In this document: piece by piece, positions 36,266 through 48,780 of the stretch
Layout: every line of letters begins with the position of its first letter
Position numbering within the stretch: position 1 is the first letter of the stretch
From: Brachionus manjavacas
Lineage: Eukaryota > Rotifera > Eurotatoria > Ploima > Brachionidae
Length of the DNA: 64,000 nucleotides
Assembly: GCA_019054805.1 (NCBI GenBank)
Contig: JAHQIY010000001.1
Location: 6,586,501-6,650,500, forward strand
Direction of reading: 5' to 3'
Made by a program: the position numbers and the translations under genes
Notes under the pieces: model-generated
Databases searched by the model: none
The model's input: only the letters and a program-made list of their open reading frames with translations
Told to the model about the DNA's origin: nothing

Positions 36266-38015
36266 TTTAATTTACAATTTTATGGCTAGTATGATATATC
36301 AATTAGATGTATTGATAAAATTGTCCTATGCATCAAATTTTTGCTTTTTTACATTTACTTCTCCAATTTTGAGATAAATTCAATTAAATTAATAAATAAA
36401 TATCAAATTGTAGAGAAAAAACATACTACAAATCAGTGTTATGTTTTTTTTTTTATTCAATTTTCGTCTAATTCAATAAATAAACAATTTAAGATAAATA
36501 AAATAATTAATTTATAAATTTTTGTAACATACTGTTTATACAGTTGGATTCCTTGCAATGTTCTTTGATTCAAAAATTTACCCAAGTTGCCTTTAGTTTA
36601 GTTATAATACAATAAAGTAATTCTAAAGTAAATAATTAACTTTAAGAATAAAAAATTAAATTTATTCTTTTGGAGAAAAGGTGAATTGATGTTCTTCCTT
36701 AAATAAAAATGTAGATAATTATGAATAGTAATTGTATAAATTGAAATATTAAATAGCAAAAAATATTAAATTAAAAACTACATTTTTTACTAAATGTTTG
36801 CTTATTAGTATTTTAAAAATCATTTGAAAATCAAAAAACATTATTTAGTAAATTATGATGTATTAAAATATTTTTCATCGATCAATCATCGTTTTTTTTG
36901 TGATAGAATAATAAAATTACAAAAAAACATCAATATCTTTTAATATTTCTTTCTTAATTTAAGAACTTCTTAATTGCCAGGAACGAGCGATCGCTTGACG
37001 AGCTATACCTATATAGTAAGCGATACGATCACATAGAAAATCAATTTATTGAAATTTTTTTTTGTAAAATTCATGACACAACTTTTGAAACACTATGCAC
37101 ATACAATTTTTTCCATGTTTTTTTAAATTTTTTATTAAAAAAATTCTTAAACAAATTAGACAGAAAAACTTAATATTTTCTTTAGTTTCTTTAACCTATT
37201 TTCAAAAACTTTCGCCAAAAGAACAAAAAATATGAAGATGGTTTATTGATTTAAAAATAATTTTTGTTTATCAAATCTTAAATTTATTGTATTAAAATTC
37301 TAAAATTAAAATTTCTGCTGAAGAACTAGGATATATTATTTTAATAAAAAAAATCATTCTTCAAACTTTTTTTTTAAAAAAAGATATTTACTGAATATTG
37401 ATTGAGAGAACTGTTTGAATGAGAAAGCTTTAGTATCAGGTCTTATTAGTTTTAGTTATTGTTTTTTTTCGGTCCAGAATTTTGCAAACTTTGTTTTATA
37501 ACTATCTTGAATATTAAATTAAATAAATTAAAACAAAATTTTTCATTTTTGATCAGTATTTATTTGAAATTTTTTAAATTATTTTGATTTTTTCCAATAA
37601 TTGTGTTTTTCTTAATTGAACAGTGTGAAATTATAAAAATTCTCAACCATTTTAAAATTGAATCTTAGAATTAATTTCAGATGCTAAAGATCCGAATGTT
37701 GCACAGTTTTATTATGTCATTTGTTTATTATTTTAGCTAATGCTCCTTCAAATTAAAAATATAAAACTTTCATTAAAATTTCATATCTTATGTGGTATGA
37801 GTTAAACACAAACGAACGACGGTAGTTTTCTCATTTCTATTTAGATCAAATAAATTTTTTATTTAAAAAAACCATTTTCTGGATTGACCTCAACACAACA
37901 AAATTCCAGGAATAAATGAATAAAAGAAAAAATTACGAAAAGGAAATAGATTATAATTAAAGTGATTAGTTTAATTTTAGAAAAATAAAGAATTTTTTAT
38001 TTCAACATAGAATTT

Positions 38016-38213
38016 TTGAAAGAATGCTTTCTTTTCTTTCAAATGTCTTTTTTATTACAATCCTCTCTTAAATTTAAAAGAGAGGTTAAAGAAGATGACT
38101 CAAGAAATTTGAATTATAATTTAAGAAACACCAATAATCTGATAGAACCGATGGCCAAATTGAAATGTGGAACAAACAATTTTGAGTATTTTTATTCAAA
38201 ATTAATTGATTAA
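38016..38213 (+). mobile_element. LINE C-terminal fragment
   Basis: The end of this frame reads NLNYNLRNTNNLIEPMAKLK and then NNFEYFYSKLID. It resembles the Y-N-x-R-x-x-x-x-L-x-x-P-x-x-K-T block followed by F-x-Y-R in the last part of CR1/jockey LINE proteins. It stops before the WNSLP block. A short relic. Confidence 0.45.
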
Positions 38214-38495
38214 TGTTGAAGTTTTCAACATTCAAGCTTTCAAATTTCAATAACATAAACTTGATTTATTTAGATTTAGTTGCAAAATTTGAATTATTTA
38301 GCTTAAATATAGGCTTAAATTTTTTGGGGGTGACAAATTTAATTTTTTTAAGATGGCAAAAAAACTAAAAGTGGTGACCAATTTAATTTATTTTAGCTAA
38401 CTATAAAAAACTAATTATTCTGAAAAAAAAACTAAACGACTGACAAATATATAATATAAATATACATATTGAGATGACTATTTAATAATTTTGAA

Positions 38496-38543
38496 CTGAC
38501 AAAATAAAACCTATTCTATAGATAGGTTTTATTTTTTTGTCAG
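38496..38543. repeat. Hairpin with AATAAA on both strands
   Basis: CTGACAAAATAAAACCTAT pairs with its near-complement ATAGGTTTTATTTTTTTGTCAG across a few loop bases. Like the hairpin at 29545, it presents AATAAA to both strands. Confidence 0.7.
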
Positions 38544-38903
38544 TCTATTAATTGATGGCCTTAAATATAAAATTTTTAAATTTTACAAATAACAATGTAA
38601 TCAATAAGTTTTTTATTAATAAATTGAATAATTTTTTTATAGATTTTTTTTAATATAATCATTTTTAATGAATTAAAATAAATGAAGTGTAAATGAGTTT
38701 TTTGAGGAATGGGCACTAGCCTATTGATTAACCTTGTAATTATTGATATCATTATATCTTTATAGAAAAATAAAGTTACTTGCAAATTTTTCAAGAAATG
38801 ATTAATGAATCGGTTGTGTGAACACCTGGTCATATAAAAGGTGATCAAAAATGATCACATTTTTTTTTCAAATTCAGATTAAGTGAACATTTAACTGTTT
38901 AGC

Positions 38904-39129
38904 TCAATCATAGTTCCATATATGCATTGGTTTGTGAACAAATTCCAGCAATGTCTTAGCTTCTTGGTCATCTACAAACTTCATAAAGCATTTATTATCA
39001 TCTTCGCTATTTTTAGGGCATCTTGCAAACAAACGTAATACCAATAAACCGTGCAAAGTATGAAAATCGATCGGATTCAAATTCAAATTATGCTTCAAAC
39101 TTACACTCTCGATTGACGAAAAATACAAA
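38904..39129 (-). CDS. Candidate terminal exon, unidentified
   Basis: An open 74-codon minus-strand stretch after an acceptor (GATGTGACAG) and ending in TGA. It encodes a mixed-composition sequence (LNPIDFHTLHGLLVLRLFAR, later EAKTLLEFVHKPMHIWNYD) that looks protein-like compared with the surroundings. I do not recognise it. The acceptor lies in the left arm of an inverted-repeat element and no upstream exon was found before the acyl-CoA dehydrogenase gene on the other strand. It may be a remnant. Confidence 0.3.
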
Positions 39130-39130
39130 C

Positions 39131-39360
39131 TGTCACATCAATAATTAAATCGTCAAATATTAACAAAATTGATTTTCATTTAAAAAACGGGGTCCGGGCC
39201 AGAGCCCTAGTTTAGAGATTCGGGTATGTAGTAGATTAGAGAGCTATTAGTTAAAATTAAAATTAATAATTAAACTTTTTATGAATTAAAATCTTTAATT
39301 TAATTATCCATATGACGAAATTATTTATTTTCATATGACAATTTAATTGTTGATATGACG
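39131..39360. mobile_element. Inverted-repeat element with GC-rich core, GTCATATCAA arms
   Basis: The left arm (39131-39157, GTCACATCAATAATTAAAT) is repeated inverted at 39332-39360 (complement GTCATATCAACAATTAAAT) with a few mismatches. TCATATGAC-type units recur in the right arm. The GC-rich core lies between at 39185-39214. Non-coding. Confidence 0.6.
39185..39214 (+). repeat. GC-rich core motif, copy 2
   Basis: AAACGGGGTCCGGGCC, then AGAGCCCTAGTTTA. Aligns end to end with the other three copies. Confidence 0.85.
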
Positions 39361-39936
39361 GGTTAAAATGCATTCCTCGATTAATAATTTGTTCAAAGTT
39401 GGAAAATTGGCCATCAATTATACAGTGAAAATTTTAAATATTTGACACATATTTGAAAATTTTGTTATCTTAGATTAGAAAAGCTTAGAATATATGCAGT
39501 AGTAGTTATACAATAAATAACTTAGACGAAATTTGTTACATAAAAGTTTTATAATATTCGAAAAATATCTACCATCAAATAAAAAAATAAGAGTATCAAG
39601 TTCAAAGTCTAAATTCTTAAAAAAAAAGTATTTCTATTGATTTTAGTTAAATTTAAATAAAATTCATTTCAAAATATATATACTATCGGACTAGAAAAAT
39701 TTAGATAAATGATAAATAGAAAAGTCAAACTAAATTGTAAATTTAAACAGCATTCTGGCCCATTTAAGCCTAAAAATACCAAATATTATAATTTTAATAA
39801 AAAATGTTTTTAATTTTTGCATGTTCATTACATGTGGATCAAACATAATTCAATTCTCTTTAACTTAAAAACTAAAGCCTTTCTTTAAATTTAAATTTTT
39901 TGGTTCAATTTAAATCTTCATTTTTACAATTTATAG

Positions 39937-41259
39937 ATGTTGGCTATTAGAAACAAACTAGTGTCCAAATTGGCCACAATTAACACTGCCAAAAAAGCAT
40001 TTTTTTCCAGTGACATAGAAAAAATATCAGCAAACGAAGGCTTCAATTTTGAGTTGACCGAAGACCAAAAAGAATATCAACAATTGTCAAGAAAATTCGC
40101 TGTTGAGGAGATTATTCCGCGTGCTGCACACTACGATAAAACAGGAGAATATCCTTGGGATTTGATCAAAAAAGCTTTTGATTTAGGCCTTATGAACACT
40201 CATATCCCGCAGAAGTACGGAGGTTTAGGTCTGAGTAACTCTGACGGATGTCTAATTACTGAAGAGCTTGCCTATGGATGCACCGGTGTCAGCACAGCCA
40301 TCGAAGCCAACTCACTTGGTCAAGCACCTGTCATTTATGCTGGAAATCATGAGCAAAAGAAAAAATACTTATCACGTATGGTCGAACCTGGCCAAGAAAA
40401 ACCTTTAATGAGTGTAAATAAATTACTAATTCTATTTTTTTCAAATTTTATTTTTTTTATTTTACAGGCTTATTGTGTAACAGAGCCCGTAGCTGGATCA
40501 GATGTTGCCGGAATAAAGACCAGAGCTGAGAAAAAAGGCGATGAATACATCTTGAATGGTCAAAAAATGTGGATTACAAATGGAGGATATGCCAATTGGT
40601 ATTTTGTTTTAGCCAGAACAAACTCAGATCCGAAATGTCCGGCTTCGAAAGCGTTTACAGGCTTTATAGTTGAGGCTGATAGCGAAGGAGTCATTAAGGG
40701 ACGCAAAGAGTGGAACATGGGACAGCGTGCTTCGGATACTAGAGGCATAACTTTTGAAGATGTCAGAGTACCTAAAGAGAACGTTTTGGGAGTTGAGGGT
40801 GCCGGATTCAAGATTGCCATGGGCGCTTTCGATTTGACCAGACCTCCAGTCGCTGCTGGAGCTGTTGGTCTAGCTAGACGGGCTTTTGATGAAGCTAAGA
40901 AATATGCTCTTGAAAGAAAAACAATGGGTAAATTGATTGCTGAGCACCAGGCAGTGGCATTTTTGCTTGCCGAAATGGCCATCGGAATCGAAAGTGCTCG
41001 TCTTTGCTACCAGAAAGCAGCATGGCAAATAGACCGCGGCGAGAGAAATACTTATATGGCTTCGATTGCTAAAGCCTTAGGTGGTGATGTAGCAAATAAA
41101 TGTGCGACTGATGCAGTTCAAATTTTTGGTGGAAATGGTTTTAATTCGGAGTATCCAGTGGAAAAATTGATGAGAGATGCTAAGATTTATCAAATTTATG
41201 AGGGTACTGCTCAAATTCAGCGTTTGATTATTTCACGTGAATTGTTCACTGCAAAATAA
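39937..41259 (+). CDS. ACADM: Medium-chain acyl-CoA dehydrogenase, mitochondrial
   Basis: FAD enzyme catalysing the first step of mitochondrial beta-oxidation of C6-C12 acyl-CoAs and passing electrons to ETF. Exons 39937-40413 and 40468-41259 give 422 residues (human 421). The N-terminus (about 1-25, Arg/Lys/Ser-rich, ending KKAFFSS) is a mitochondrial targeting peptide. Matching blocks in order: [120 protein letters not shown]. The catalytic base is the Glu in [10 protein letters not shown]. The 54-nt intron is a multiple of three with no stop, so retention would add 18 residues without a frameshift just before AYCVTEP. The ATG directly follows an acceptor-like TTTATAG. Confidence 0.96.
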   Translation: MLAIRNKLVSKLATINTAKKAFFSSDIEKISANEGFNFELTEDQKEYQQLSRKFAVEEIIPRAAHYDKTGEYPWDLIKKAFDLGLMNTHIPQKYGGLGLSNSDGCLITEELAYGCTGVSTAIEANSLGQAPVIYAGNHEQKKKYLSRMVEPGQEKPLMSVNKLLILFFSNFIFFILQAYCVTEPVAGSDVAGIKTRAEKKGDEYILNGQKMWITNGGYANWYFVLARTNSDPKCPASKAFTGFIVEADSEGVIKGRKEWNMGQRASDTRGITFEDVRVPKENVLGVEGAGFKIAMGAFDLTRPPVAAGAVGLARRAFDEAKKYALERKTMGKLIAEHQAVAFLLAEMAIGIESARLCYQKAAWQIDRGERNTYMASIAKALGGDVANKCATDAVQIFGGNGFNSEYPVEKLMRDAKIYQIYEGTAQIQRLIISRELFTAK

Positions 41260-42429
41260 GTTCAATCAAGAAATGTAGATTTAATTTTTTTATTTAAAAA
41301 TATTCATTAAAATATTCATCAATTGATTTTATTAAAAAAATTTATTTAAATTTATCATATGGACTCATGCTGCACAAAGAACAGAAAAAATGTTAAAATG
41401 GATAGCTTTTTTTCTAAAAATTTAGAAAAAGTTCTTTGAATGCAACAAGATGCAATAAAAATTGTTGCAAAATGAAAAAAAAAACTGTAAATTTGCAATC
41501 GCAGAACTAATTTTTGAATCTTTAGATAAAGGTTCTAATATTTTTGGCATTTTTTCTGTCCTTTTTGTACCGAATTTTACAAAACCCATTTAAAACGATA
41601 AAAAAATAAAAAATTCTTTTTTTTACACCTTTAAAAGACGGTTAATTTGACGATATAAATTTATTATTTTTTTTTTGCTAATTAATTGAAATAAAGTATG
41701 AATTAAATTAAAACTAAAACATTGTTATTAGAATTTTTAAAGCAATTTATTGTAAAATATACTGATAACACAAATCCAAAAATTTATGAGACAATAAATT
41801 AATATATTAAATTTAAAAAATATATTATTTAATCTTTAATTGCTTTTTAAAAATAAAAAAAAAATTAACTAATTTGAGAAAAAAAAATTAATATTAAAAT
41901 TTCTTTCATTTGAAAAATTACATGCCTTTTTTCAAATCATAGTTTTTCTGATCATTAATGCAATCTAATTATGATTGATTATAATAAATGAACCTTTTTT
42001 TAAATTTTTAAATTACACTCTTTAATAAACCCTAAGAAAAAAATAGTATAGTCGAATTAGTAGGATTAAATTAAAACATTATAAAGATCAATCTTTCATT
42101 AAACGAAAAACTGATTGAATTAAAGTTCTTTTAAAAACCTATCGATCTTGTTTTAATTTTTTTATTTTTTTAAGAATATAATTGAGGATGCTCTCCGGGT
42201 TCGAAATGGCTTTCGTTTAAAGCCTAATTATTGAATTATAATTATTGAAATTGATAAAGATCCATAGCTAATATAAAAGGTCAAAAAATTAACAAATTAA
42301 AACAATTAAAAAATTAAATTGACATTTTCTTACAATTTTTGTTATATCTTGCATAAGAGGCTAGTGAAAGCCTTTCCAATTATATTTTAAAGAAAAAAAA
42401 CTTTCTATGAGGCATTGTTAAAATAGTAG
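41260..42429. other. AT-rich intergenic region
   Basis: 3' flank of the acyl-CoA dehydrogenase gene. I see AT-rich sequence only, apart from a lone B-box-like GGGTTCGAAATGG at about 42198, which has no partner A box. Confidence 0.4.
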
Positions 42430-42845
42430 TATTGGTAGTTTTCTGCGACAAATCTAAACCCTTGTAGAGCAACACAAGTTATTTGGTTAGCTTGTAGAAG
42501 CATTGCTGCTTTTAACAGAGGTTTTTTATACACGCTACTTACGTCTTTCGACGCCATTATTTATAGTCCTCTTGACTCGCGAGTTCTGACACGTTCCCAT
42601 TGGGGAATAATCGCTGTTCTAATGCCAGGTTCCATTTTTTAGATGAATGGTAACAACCATCTAGAGGAATGATTTGACGATGAACTCAAACTAGGTGGCA
42701 AATAGAAGCACAACACTGAAAGGACAAGCTCAAATCCATAATTCACTATTTTTTACTAGCGTTACATTTATTTAACTTGACTAGGATTCGAATCACGGAC
42801 TCTTAGTCGCAATAAGATGTTGTTTTACCCACTACACTTCCCCAA
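42430..42845 (-). mobile_element. tRNA-derived SINE
   Basis: The minus strand opens at 42845 with a tRNA-like head: GGGGAAGTGTAGTGGGTAAA (A-box-like), a perfect anticodon arm TCTTA-TTGCGAC-TAAGA (anticodon GCG), and a B box GATTCGAATCC. The T stem and acceptor stem do not pair, so it is not a working tRNA. About 350 bp of body, clearly richer in G+C than its surroundings, follows to about 42430. A pol III head with an unrelated body is the structure of a SINE. No second copy was seen in the window. Confidence 0.6.
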
Positions 42846-45800
42846 ATATTTTCTTTTTTTGATTAAAAATTTTTTAGTAGTAGATATTTATTTTTTTTTA
42901 TGTGGATAATAAATTATTTTGCACTTATTTTCTTACTCTTTTTGCCGGCTGCTCGCTCTCATTGTTAGATTTTATGGTCTTCAACGTTTACGTTTCTCAA
43001 AATCTTCAATATTGTTCTCGACAAGATCTTGTACTGTTGAACTTGAAGCCAAAACAAGCTGATTATGATTACTGACATTTACTTTAACGATTGAATAATT
43101 TACACTTTGAATCGTACTTGGAACCTCTTGTTGAATTTGCTATGGATTTTAATAGTCTACATGTTAATCGAAGCGATTGAATTTCTCCTTAATGTTGGTG
43201 TTGATCTCTCTTTTTTTTTTCGACCTAGTTGTGCATTGCCTTTGATCGCTTAGTCTAATCCCGGGAGTCTTTTTTAGATTCAAAAAGTGCAAAATTCCGA
43301 ATGTTCCGAATCGATTTTAACCCCAATAAATTTTCTATTCCATTCCAATAACTCAAAAGAAATCATGCCAACCATCTTCTTTTGTCCAAAACTCTTTGCA
43401 CTGAGCCTCTGTAATATCGGACGTCGATTAGGAAGTTGTACACATGTACAACTGCATATCTTCGTGCGAATATTTGACTATTCGATAAATATCTACTCTA
43501 TTAAACAATTATCTATTGAATATTATTTTTATCTGATTACAAAAATGATTTATCTACTATTTATTTTATCTACTTATTTTAAATAAAATTATCTACTAAA
43601 AAAAATATTTATCTACTAACGAAAAACTATGCCTTTTTTATTTTGAATTTACGATTCTTAAAATTATGAAAAGTAAGCTTAAAATTAAGAGAGAAAATTT
43701 TTCTTGTTTAATTAATTTTAGAGCCATTTTTTAGCAATCTAATGTTACATGTGATAAAAATTCAAGCATTTTAAAAACTTTCTCTTATTAAAGTAAATAT
43801 TGATGAAATAAATAGTTTTCAATAAAAATCTGACAAAACCTCATATAAACAAAATTCAAAAATTTATAAACAACTCTTACTTTCAAATCTTCTTAATTTT
43901 ATTTGTTGAAATAAGCTAATTTTTTTGTTCAATGAGACCTTAAAAAAATTTAATAATTTAAAAAATTTAAAAAAATACGTAAAAATGAGCTCATCCTAGA
44001 GAAATTTAGTTCGAATACCCCAAAATTTTTTTTCCCTAACTTTTAAGGTTATGAATAAAAAAATTGTTAACACTAATAGATATCCACTATTTTTGACTTG
44101 ACACTTGTTATTAGAAAAAAATTTTTTATTAAAAAATGAAAACTAATTTGAAACCAAGTACGTATTTTTAAAACAAAATAATTTTAATGATATTATTTAA
44201 AATTTTTAAATTATTAGGAAATTATTGAATAATCATTTAATTAAAAAAATTGTCTAATTTAAATAATTTTCCTTTAAAATTAATCCTGAGCTTGATCAAT
44301 GATTTTCTTATTTAAATGATAACTTTAGAAAAAAATTTTAATATTATTTATCATCAATTATCTAAAAACAAATAATCTAAAAAATATCATCTAAAATTAA
44401 AATAAAATAGAAAAAAAAATAATATTTTTATATTATTAAAGATTAAGTTAGAAATAAATATTTGAAGTATTTTTTATTTAATTTACTAATTAAAGATTAA
44501 GTTAGAAATATCCTTGGCAAGTAGGAATAGAGCACTTCCTTTTAGCTACATGAAAATAATTTTTAAAAACAAATTGAAAAGTGTTTCTATTTTTTCTTAT
44601 TAATGAAAAGATCAATGAATAAGCATTATTCCGATAATTGACTGAAAGCTGAAAAATAAAGAATCAACTTTTGTAATTTATTTTTTGAACATTTTTATTT
44701 ATTTTGAATATGATGATAAAAAATTCTCAAAAAATTTATTTCATTTTCAATTTTCTAAAATTGCAGAATCAATTTAATTTTTTTAAGAAAAACGATGATT
44801 AAAACAAGTCAAACCAAACATATTGTTGTAAAACTTAAGCATTTAACTTTTTTCTGGACCTGCTAGATTCTGGTGGTTCACTGTTAAATACGAAATAAAA
44901 TTAAATTATTTTATATTTAAATTCAACATTTTTCCGTTGATAAAATAATTTTAAACAAATCAATTTTTAATTTTTATACTCTTTTTTGAGGAAAGATGAG
45001 TTCTTATAGATATAATCCTTTAGCCGCATAATAAAATTTTCAAGACATTCTTTATATAATGAAAATTATTTTAATGAAACAAAAATGATTAGATGATCTA
45101 AATTTGTTTGGAAAAAAACTTTAAAAAACCAAATTAAAATAAATTTTTTCCGATTTCATCTAAGAGCCAATTTTTTTTATTAGACTGTTAATGTGAACAT
45201 CTTATTTATTTACATTTTTCCTTGTTAATTAAATATTTGAGACATTTTTAAAATTTTTAAATTCAAATTTTTTTCTGATAAAAAAAAAATATTTTTACTT
45301 TGAAAATTCAAATTTCTTTTAATTTTTCAAATTAAGATTTTTTTTACAATTCGAAAAGTTCGTAACTTCGCGAGCTACTATTCAATAAATCTTGTGGCCA
45401 CAAATAGTTTTTAATTTTTCTTTTAGAATGCTTTTTTTCATCTATTCCCTTTTTTTATTACAAAAGAAAAAATGATTTAAAATTGTTTATTAATTAAATA
45501 TTAACAAAAAATTCCTAACAAAAATAATGCTTATAGAATGATAAATAAATTTCATATGAATCAAATAAAACAGAAGTATCTTTGATTAATCGGCTGATTG
45601 ATTTTCGAAGCGATTTAACGCCAACATTGGCAATCGGCCTAGCTAAAAGCGTTTATGGCAGCAGCAGCCAAACTATTTTGATCTTAAAGCATTTTTCCTA
45701 AATTACTCTCTCATAAAGCCAAAGATAAAATATCAAAAGATTGATTGATAACAGCAGAATTTCTTCTAATGCTTCCGTATAAACAAGCAAACAAAATATT

Positions 45801-46323
45801 TCAATACTTATCAATCAATAATCAATCTCTACTTTATCTATCTATAAATTCTCATATCTAAACTAATTTTGTTTAGAATAAAGGTTAATTACACTCGTTC
45901 AAGATGGAAGTTGGCTTCTTATCAGAAATTCAATTCCAAAAATCTTCGAATCGATAAATTAATTAAATATTCAATAAATAAAGAAACGTGTTCTAGTTAA
46001 ATTAACAACAGATTTTATCTATTCCAGTTTATATTCATTAAGAAATTAAACTAGGTTTTGGATTACTGGTGAACTCAGGACCCCCCCTCTTGCAGCCAAC
46101 TCGTGTTTTAATAATTAATGATAACTTATCTATTGGGATAGAAATTCGATTCGTACCCTACTTAAATATTCCAAATAGTTTAGCAGAGATAAACGAATCA
46201 AATCGTTTATTATTTTAACCTTTACGTTTTTTTTCAGAATTTCTTCAAATATTTATACCAAGTTCTAAGATCTTATTCTTCCATTATCTCTTTTTAGTTC
46301 GAACATTCTTTAGAAGAAAAAAA
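42846..46323. other. Intergenic region upstream of the RNA-binding protein gene
   Basis: Mostly AT-rich. Around 43020-43300 a minus-strand, stop-interrupted stretch (VPSTIQSVNYSIVKVNVS, VQDLVENNIEDFEKRKR) looks like decayed coding sequence. At 44439 and 44493 a ~22-bp direct repeat (ATTAAAGATTAAGTTAG...) occurs twice. At 45590-45680 a G+C-richer segment contains the palindrome GCCAACATTGGC (45620-45631) and may be part of the promoter of the downstream gene. Confidence 0.4.
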
Positions 46324-47514
46324 ATGGTTTCAATTACGCAAAAGGATACAACTTTTACGAAAATTTTTGTCGGCGGCCTGCCCTATCACACAACCGATGA
46401 GACATTGAGAAAATTTTTCGAGCGTTTCGGTGACCTGGAAGAGGCCGTGGTGATCACGGATCGGGCGACGGGCAAGAGTCGCGGATACGGATTCGTGAGC
46501 ACTTTTGGCTTTTTAAAATTTTAAAATTTCAAAATTTTGATTTAGGTAACCATGGCAACGAAGGAATCGGCCCAGGAGGCGATCAAGGACCCCAATCCGG
46601 TGATAGACGGCCGCAAGGCAAACGTCAACTTGGCTTACCTCGGAGCGAAGCCACGCACCGCAACTGCTCTCTCGAGTGCCGCCGCTGCCGCTGCTGCAGC
46701 CAGTAAGAGTGCCGAAATTTTCCCAAATATAAAAATCTAATTTTTCTCTCTCTCTTTTAGACACAGTGATTCATCTTGGTGCTTATCCGGGACTTCAGCC
46801 ATACGGGTATGTTTTTTGTCTTGACTTTATCCCACCTTTACATTTCAAATTTGTTCCAGTTTAAGTTAGACTAAAATTGAGACGAAAATTGCAAGTCTAA
46901 TTGCAATAGAAGAGAAAATTTAATTTAATTTAGAAATAAAAATTAATTAAAAATTAAAAAAAGTAATAGTTTTATTTGAATATTTGAAAAAAAAATTTTA
47001 AAATTAAAAAAGAGTTTATAGAGTGTTGTTATTTTTTGTTGATTCTTAAACACCCGGACACGAGTTGATTTGCTGGTTGTTTCTATTTAATTAAAATTTT
47101 GATTAGAATTTGCAGTGGACTTGCCGTTTTGTGTGGGTTTGAGTGAGATTTAGGGATATGGTGGCCCCGCTATGGTCCTTAAACGGCACTAATTAATTAA
47201 TTGACTTATTTTTAAGGCTTCAGCAGCTCATCTATCCGGCGCATACTCTATTGGGCGCCAATGTCCTGCAGTATCCGGGTTCGGCCGCAGCGCTGAGCCC
47301 CTCGGCAGCCCAGTACGGCGCCGGTGTGTACGACTTCGCCAGCCAGTACAATCCGACCCAACTGGACGCTGTTAACTTTCCGTACGGCAGCCAGGTGGCC
47401 GCTGCCGCCGGTCTAGGCACCAACAATCAGTCGAATGCAGCAGCTGCCAATTACGCTTATGCCGCACTGGCCCAGCAAGCTATTCCTTCTCTTACTGCTG
47501 CCTACCAACAATAA
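46324..47514 (+). CDS. RBM24: RBM24/RBM38-type RNA-binding protein
   Basis: Single-RRM protein of the RBM24/RBM38 (SEB4/SUP-12) family, which binds GU-rich RNA and controls splicing and mRNA stability, notably in muscle. Exons 46324-46494, 46546-46702, 46761-46806 and 47217-47514 join in phase to 223 residues (vertebrate forms about 235). The RRM spans about residues 10-88: RNP2 [14 protein letters not shown]1 KSRGYGFV at the first exon end, then [20 protein letters not shown], a family hallmark. The C-terminus is Ala/Gln/Tyr-rich and low complexity ([27 protein letters not shown]), as in relatives. Coding exons are much richer in G+C than all other genes here. Introns one and two are 51 and 58 nt; intron three is 410 nt. 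An acceptor-like CTCTTTTTAG ends 26 nt before the ATG. RBM24 and RBM38 cannot be told apart. Confidence 0.92.
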
Positions 47515-48451
47515 AACTAGCAGGCACTGCTAGTTCAGCACATGACACATGTACATGACAATGAAAAAATTCTATTCAAATTAAAAACAAATAATTTCGT
47601 TTGCGACGCCCATGTATTTTTTACTTGAAGGTGCTCTTTTTTTTCTACGAATACAATTTTTTATTATTTTAACTTTAAATATTTATTTAATAAAATAAAA
47701 TTTTTAAAAAATCAATAACAATTATTGAGCTTGGAAAAAAAAGAAAAAAAGTTTTTATTTTCTGGATGTGAATTTAATTCGCTTAAGCGTTTTCAAATAA
47801 AAAAGTTTCCTTTATTTGTTTTCCCTCCTCATTTAGAAAACTTTATTGTTTTTTTTATGCTTACATTGTGAAAAATTCAAAGTTTAATTTTTTGGTTAAC
47901 TTTTTTAATATTATTGCTTTCTTTTTCGATAAAAATCCTAAAATAATTGAAAAAAAGATATGTTGGATAAGGATCATAGTTTTGTATTTTCCCAAATTTT
48001 TTGCTTGAGTTAGAAAACAGATCAGTTTGAATCTCTATGATTGAAAAATACCATTGGAGTTGGCCTAATATCACCAAAAAACAAATTCTGTAAAATTTTT
48101 AAGATCAAAGTTATTTTTAACTTGATTTGTGAGCAGATTTGCTTATTTCTTATCATTGTCAACAAATGCTTACAAATGTAAAATGTCTTCTTACTCAAGG
48201 ACAAAATTTGGGAAATAAAATATGGTTTTTTTTTCCGACAAATTCTGACTGCTAGTAGTTTTAAGCTGGCTTGTAGTTTTAAGAAACTAGTTAAAGAAAG
48301 ATGGTCCAGAGACGGTTAAAATTTTGTTACCGATAAGTTGGACCATGTAAATTTTTAAATTTTTTTTTTAAATTTTTTTTCAAAACTAACATTTAGAATT
48401 AAAAAAAATTGGTAGTGATTTTTATAAATCTTTTAATTTTGTTCTAAATGG
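47515..48451. other. 3' flank of the RNA-binding protein gene
   Basis: Presumed 3' UTR followed by AT-rich sequence; short minus-strand open frames here are compositional. Confidence 0.4.
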
Positions 48452-48780
48452 TTTTCATTAAAAAATTAAATATACGGATATCGGGATAAAATGGTTGAGA
48501 AAAAATAATTTTCCATAATATTAAGTTTTATTTAATATTAAAATTTTTTGTTTTAATCAAAGTTAATTTTTTAATTGAAAAGATAATCATGTTTGTTTAT
48601 TGAGCATTAGAGTGTGATTTTAAATATTTGTTTTGAAATAAATTCCAGGTAGTATTGTGGTATAAGAAAAATGATAATTAATAATTTTTTTTAACCTCGA
48701 GGAATATAATGGATTTCTTACGTTTTTCTGCAATTAGAATTTCATTTTGGTTAAAAGCTTGAAATAAATTTAAAAAAAAA
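48452..48780 (+). repeat. Dispersed repeat, copy 1
   Basis: About 330 bp that recurs at 52571-52938 in the same orientation, sharing for instance AAATTAAATATACGGATA, TTAATCAAAGTTAATTTTTT and TCTGCAATTAGAATTTCATT. It diverges by substitutions and small indels, with one larger difference where copy 2 has about 40 extra bases. Non-coding; the family is unknown. Confidence 0.8.

Larger units (their letters stand above)
34926..38015. other. AT-rich intergenic region with small repeat fragments
   Basis: About 3 kb without a supported host gene. It contains a pair of 35-bp TATA-bearing repeats and a Tc1 transposase tail, listed separately. A small G+C-richer island at about 36977-37035, with GAGCGATCGCTTG and AAGCGATACGATC, remains unexplained. 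Confidence 0.45.

Noticed and set aside
38904..39480. Idea that the 39-kb inverted-repeat element is the 3' end of the neighbouring minus exon
   Set aside because: The acceptor lies in the element arm, but the core and the right arm continue past it, so they are separate features.
42185..42215. Possible tRNA gene around GGGTTCGAAATGG
   Set aside because: B box alone; no A box, anticodon arm or acceptor stem can be drawn.
44839..44883. Short minus-strand terminal-exon-like stretch (EPPESSRSRKKLNA)
   Set aside because: Good acceptor and stop but only 14 codons, and no upstream exon was found.
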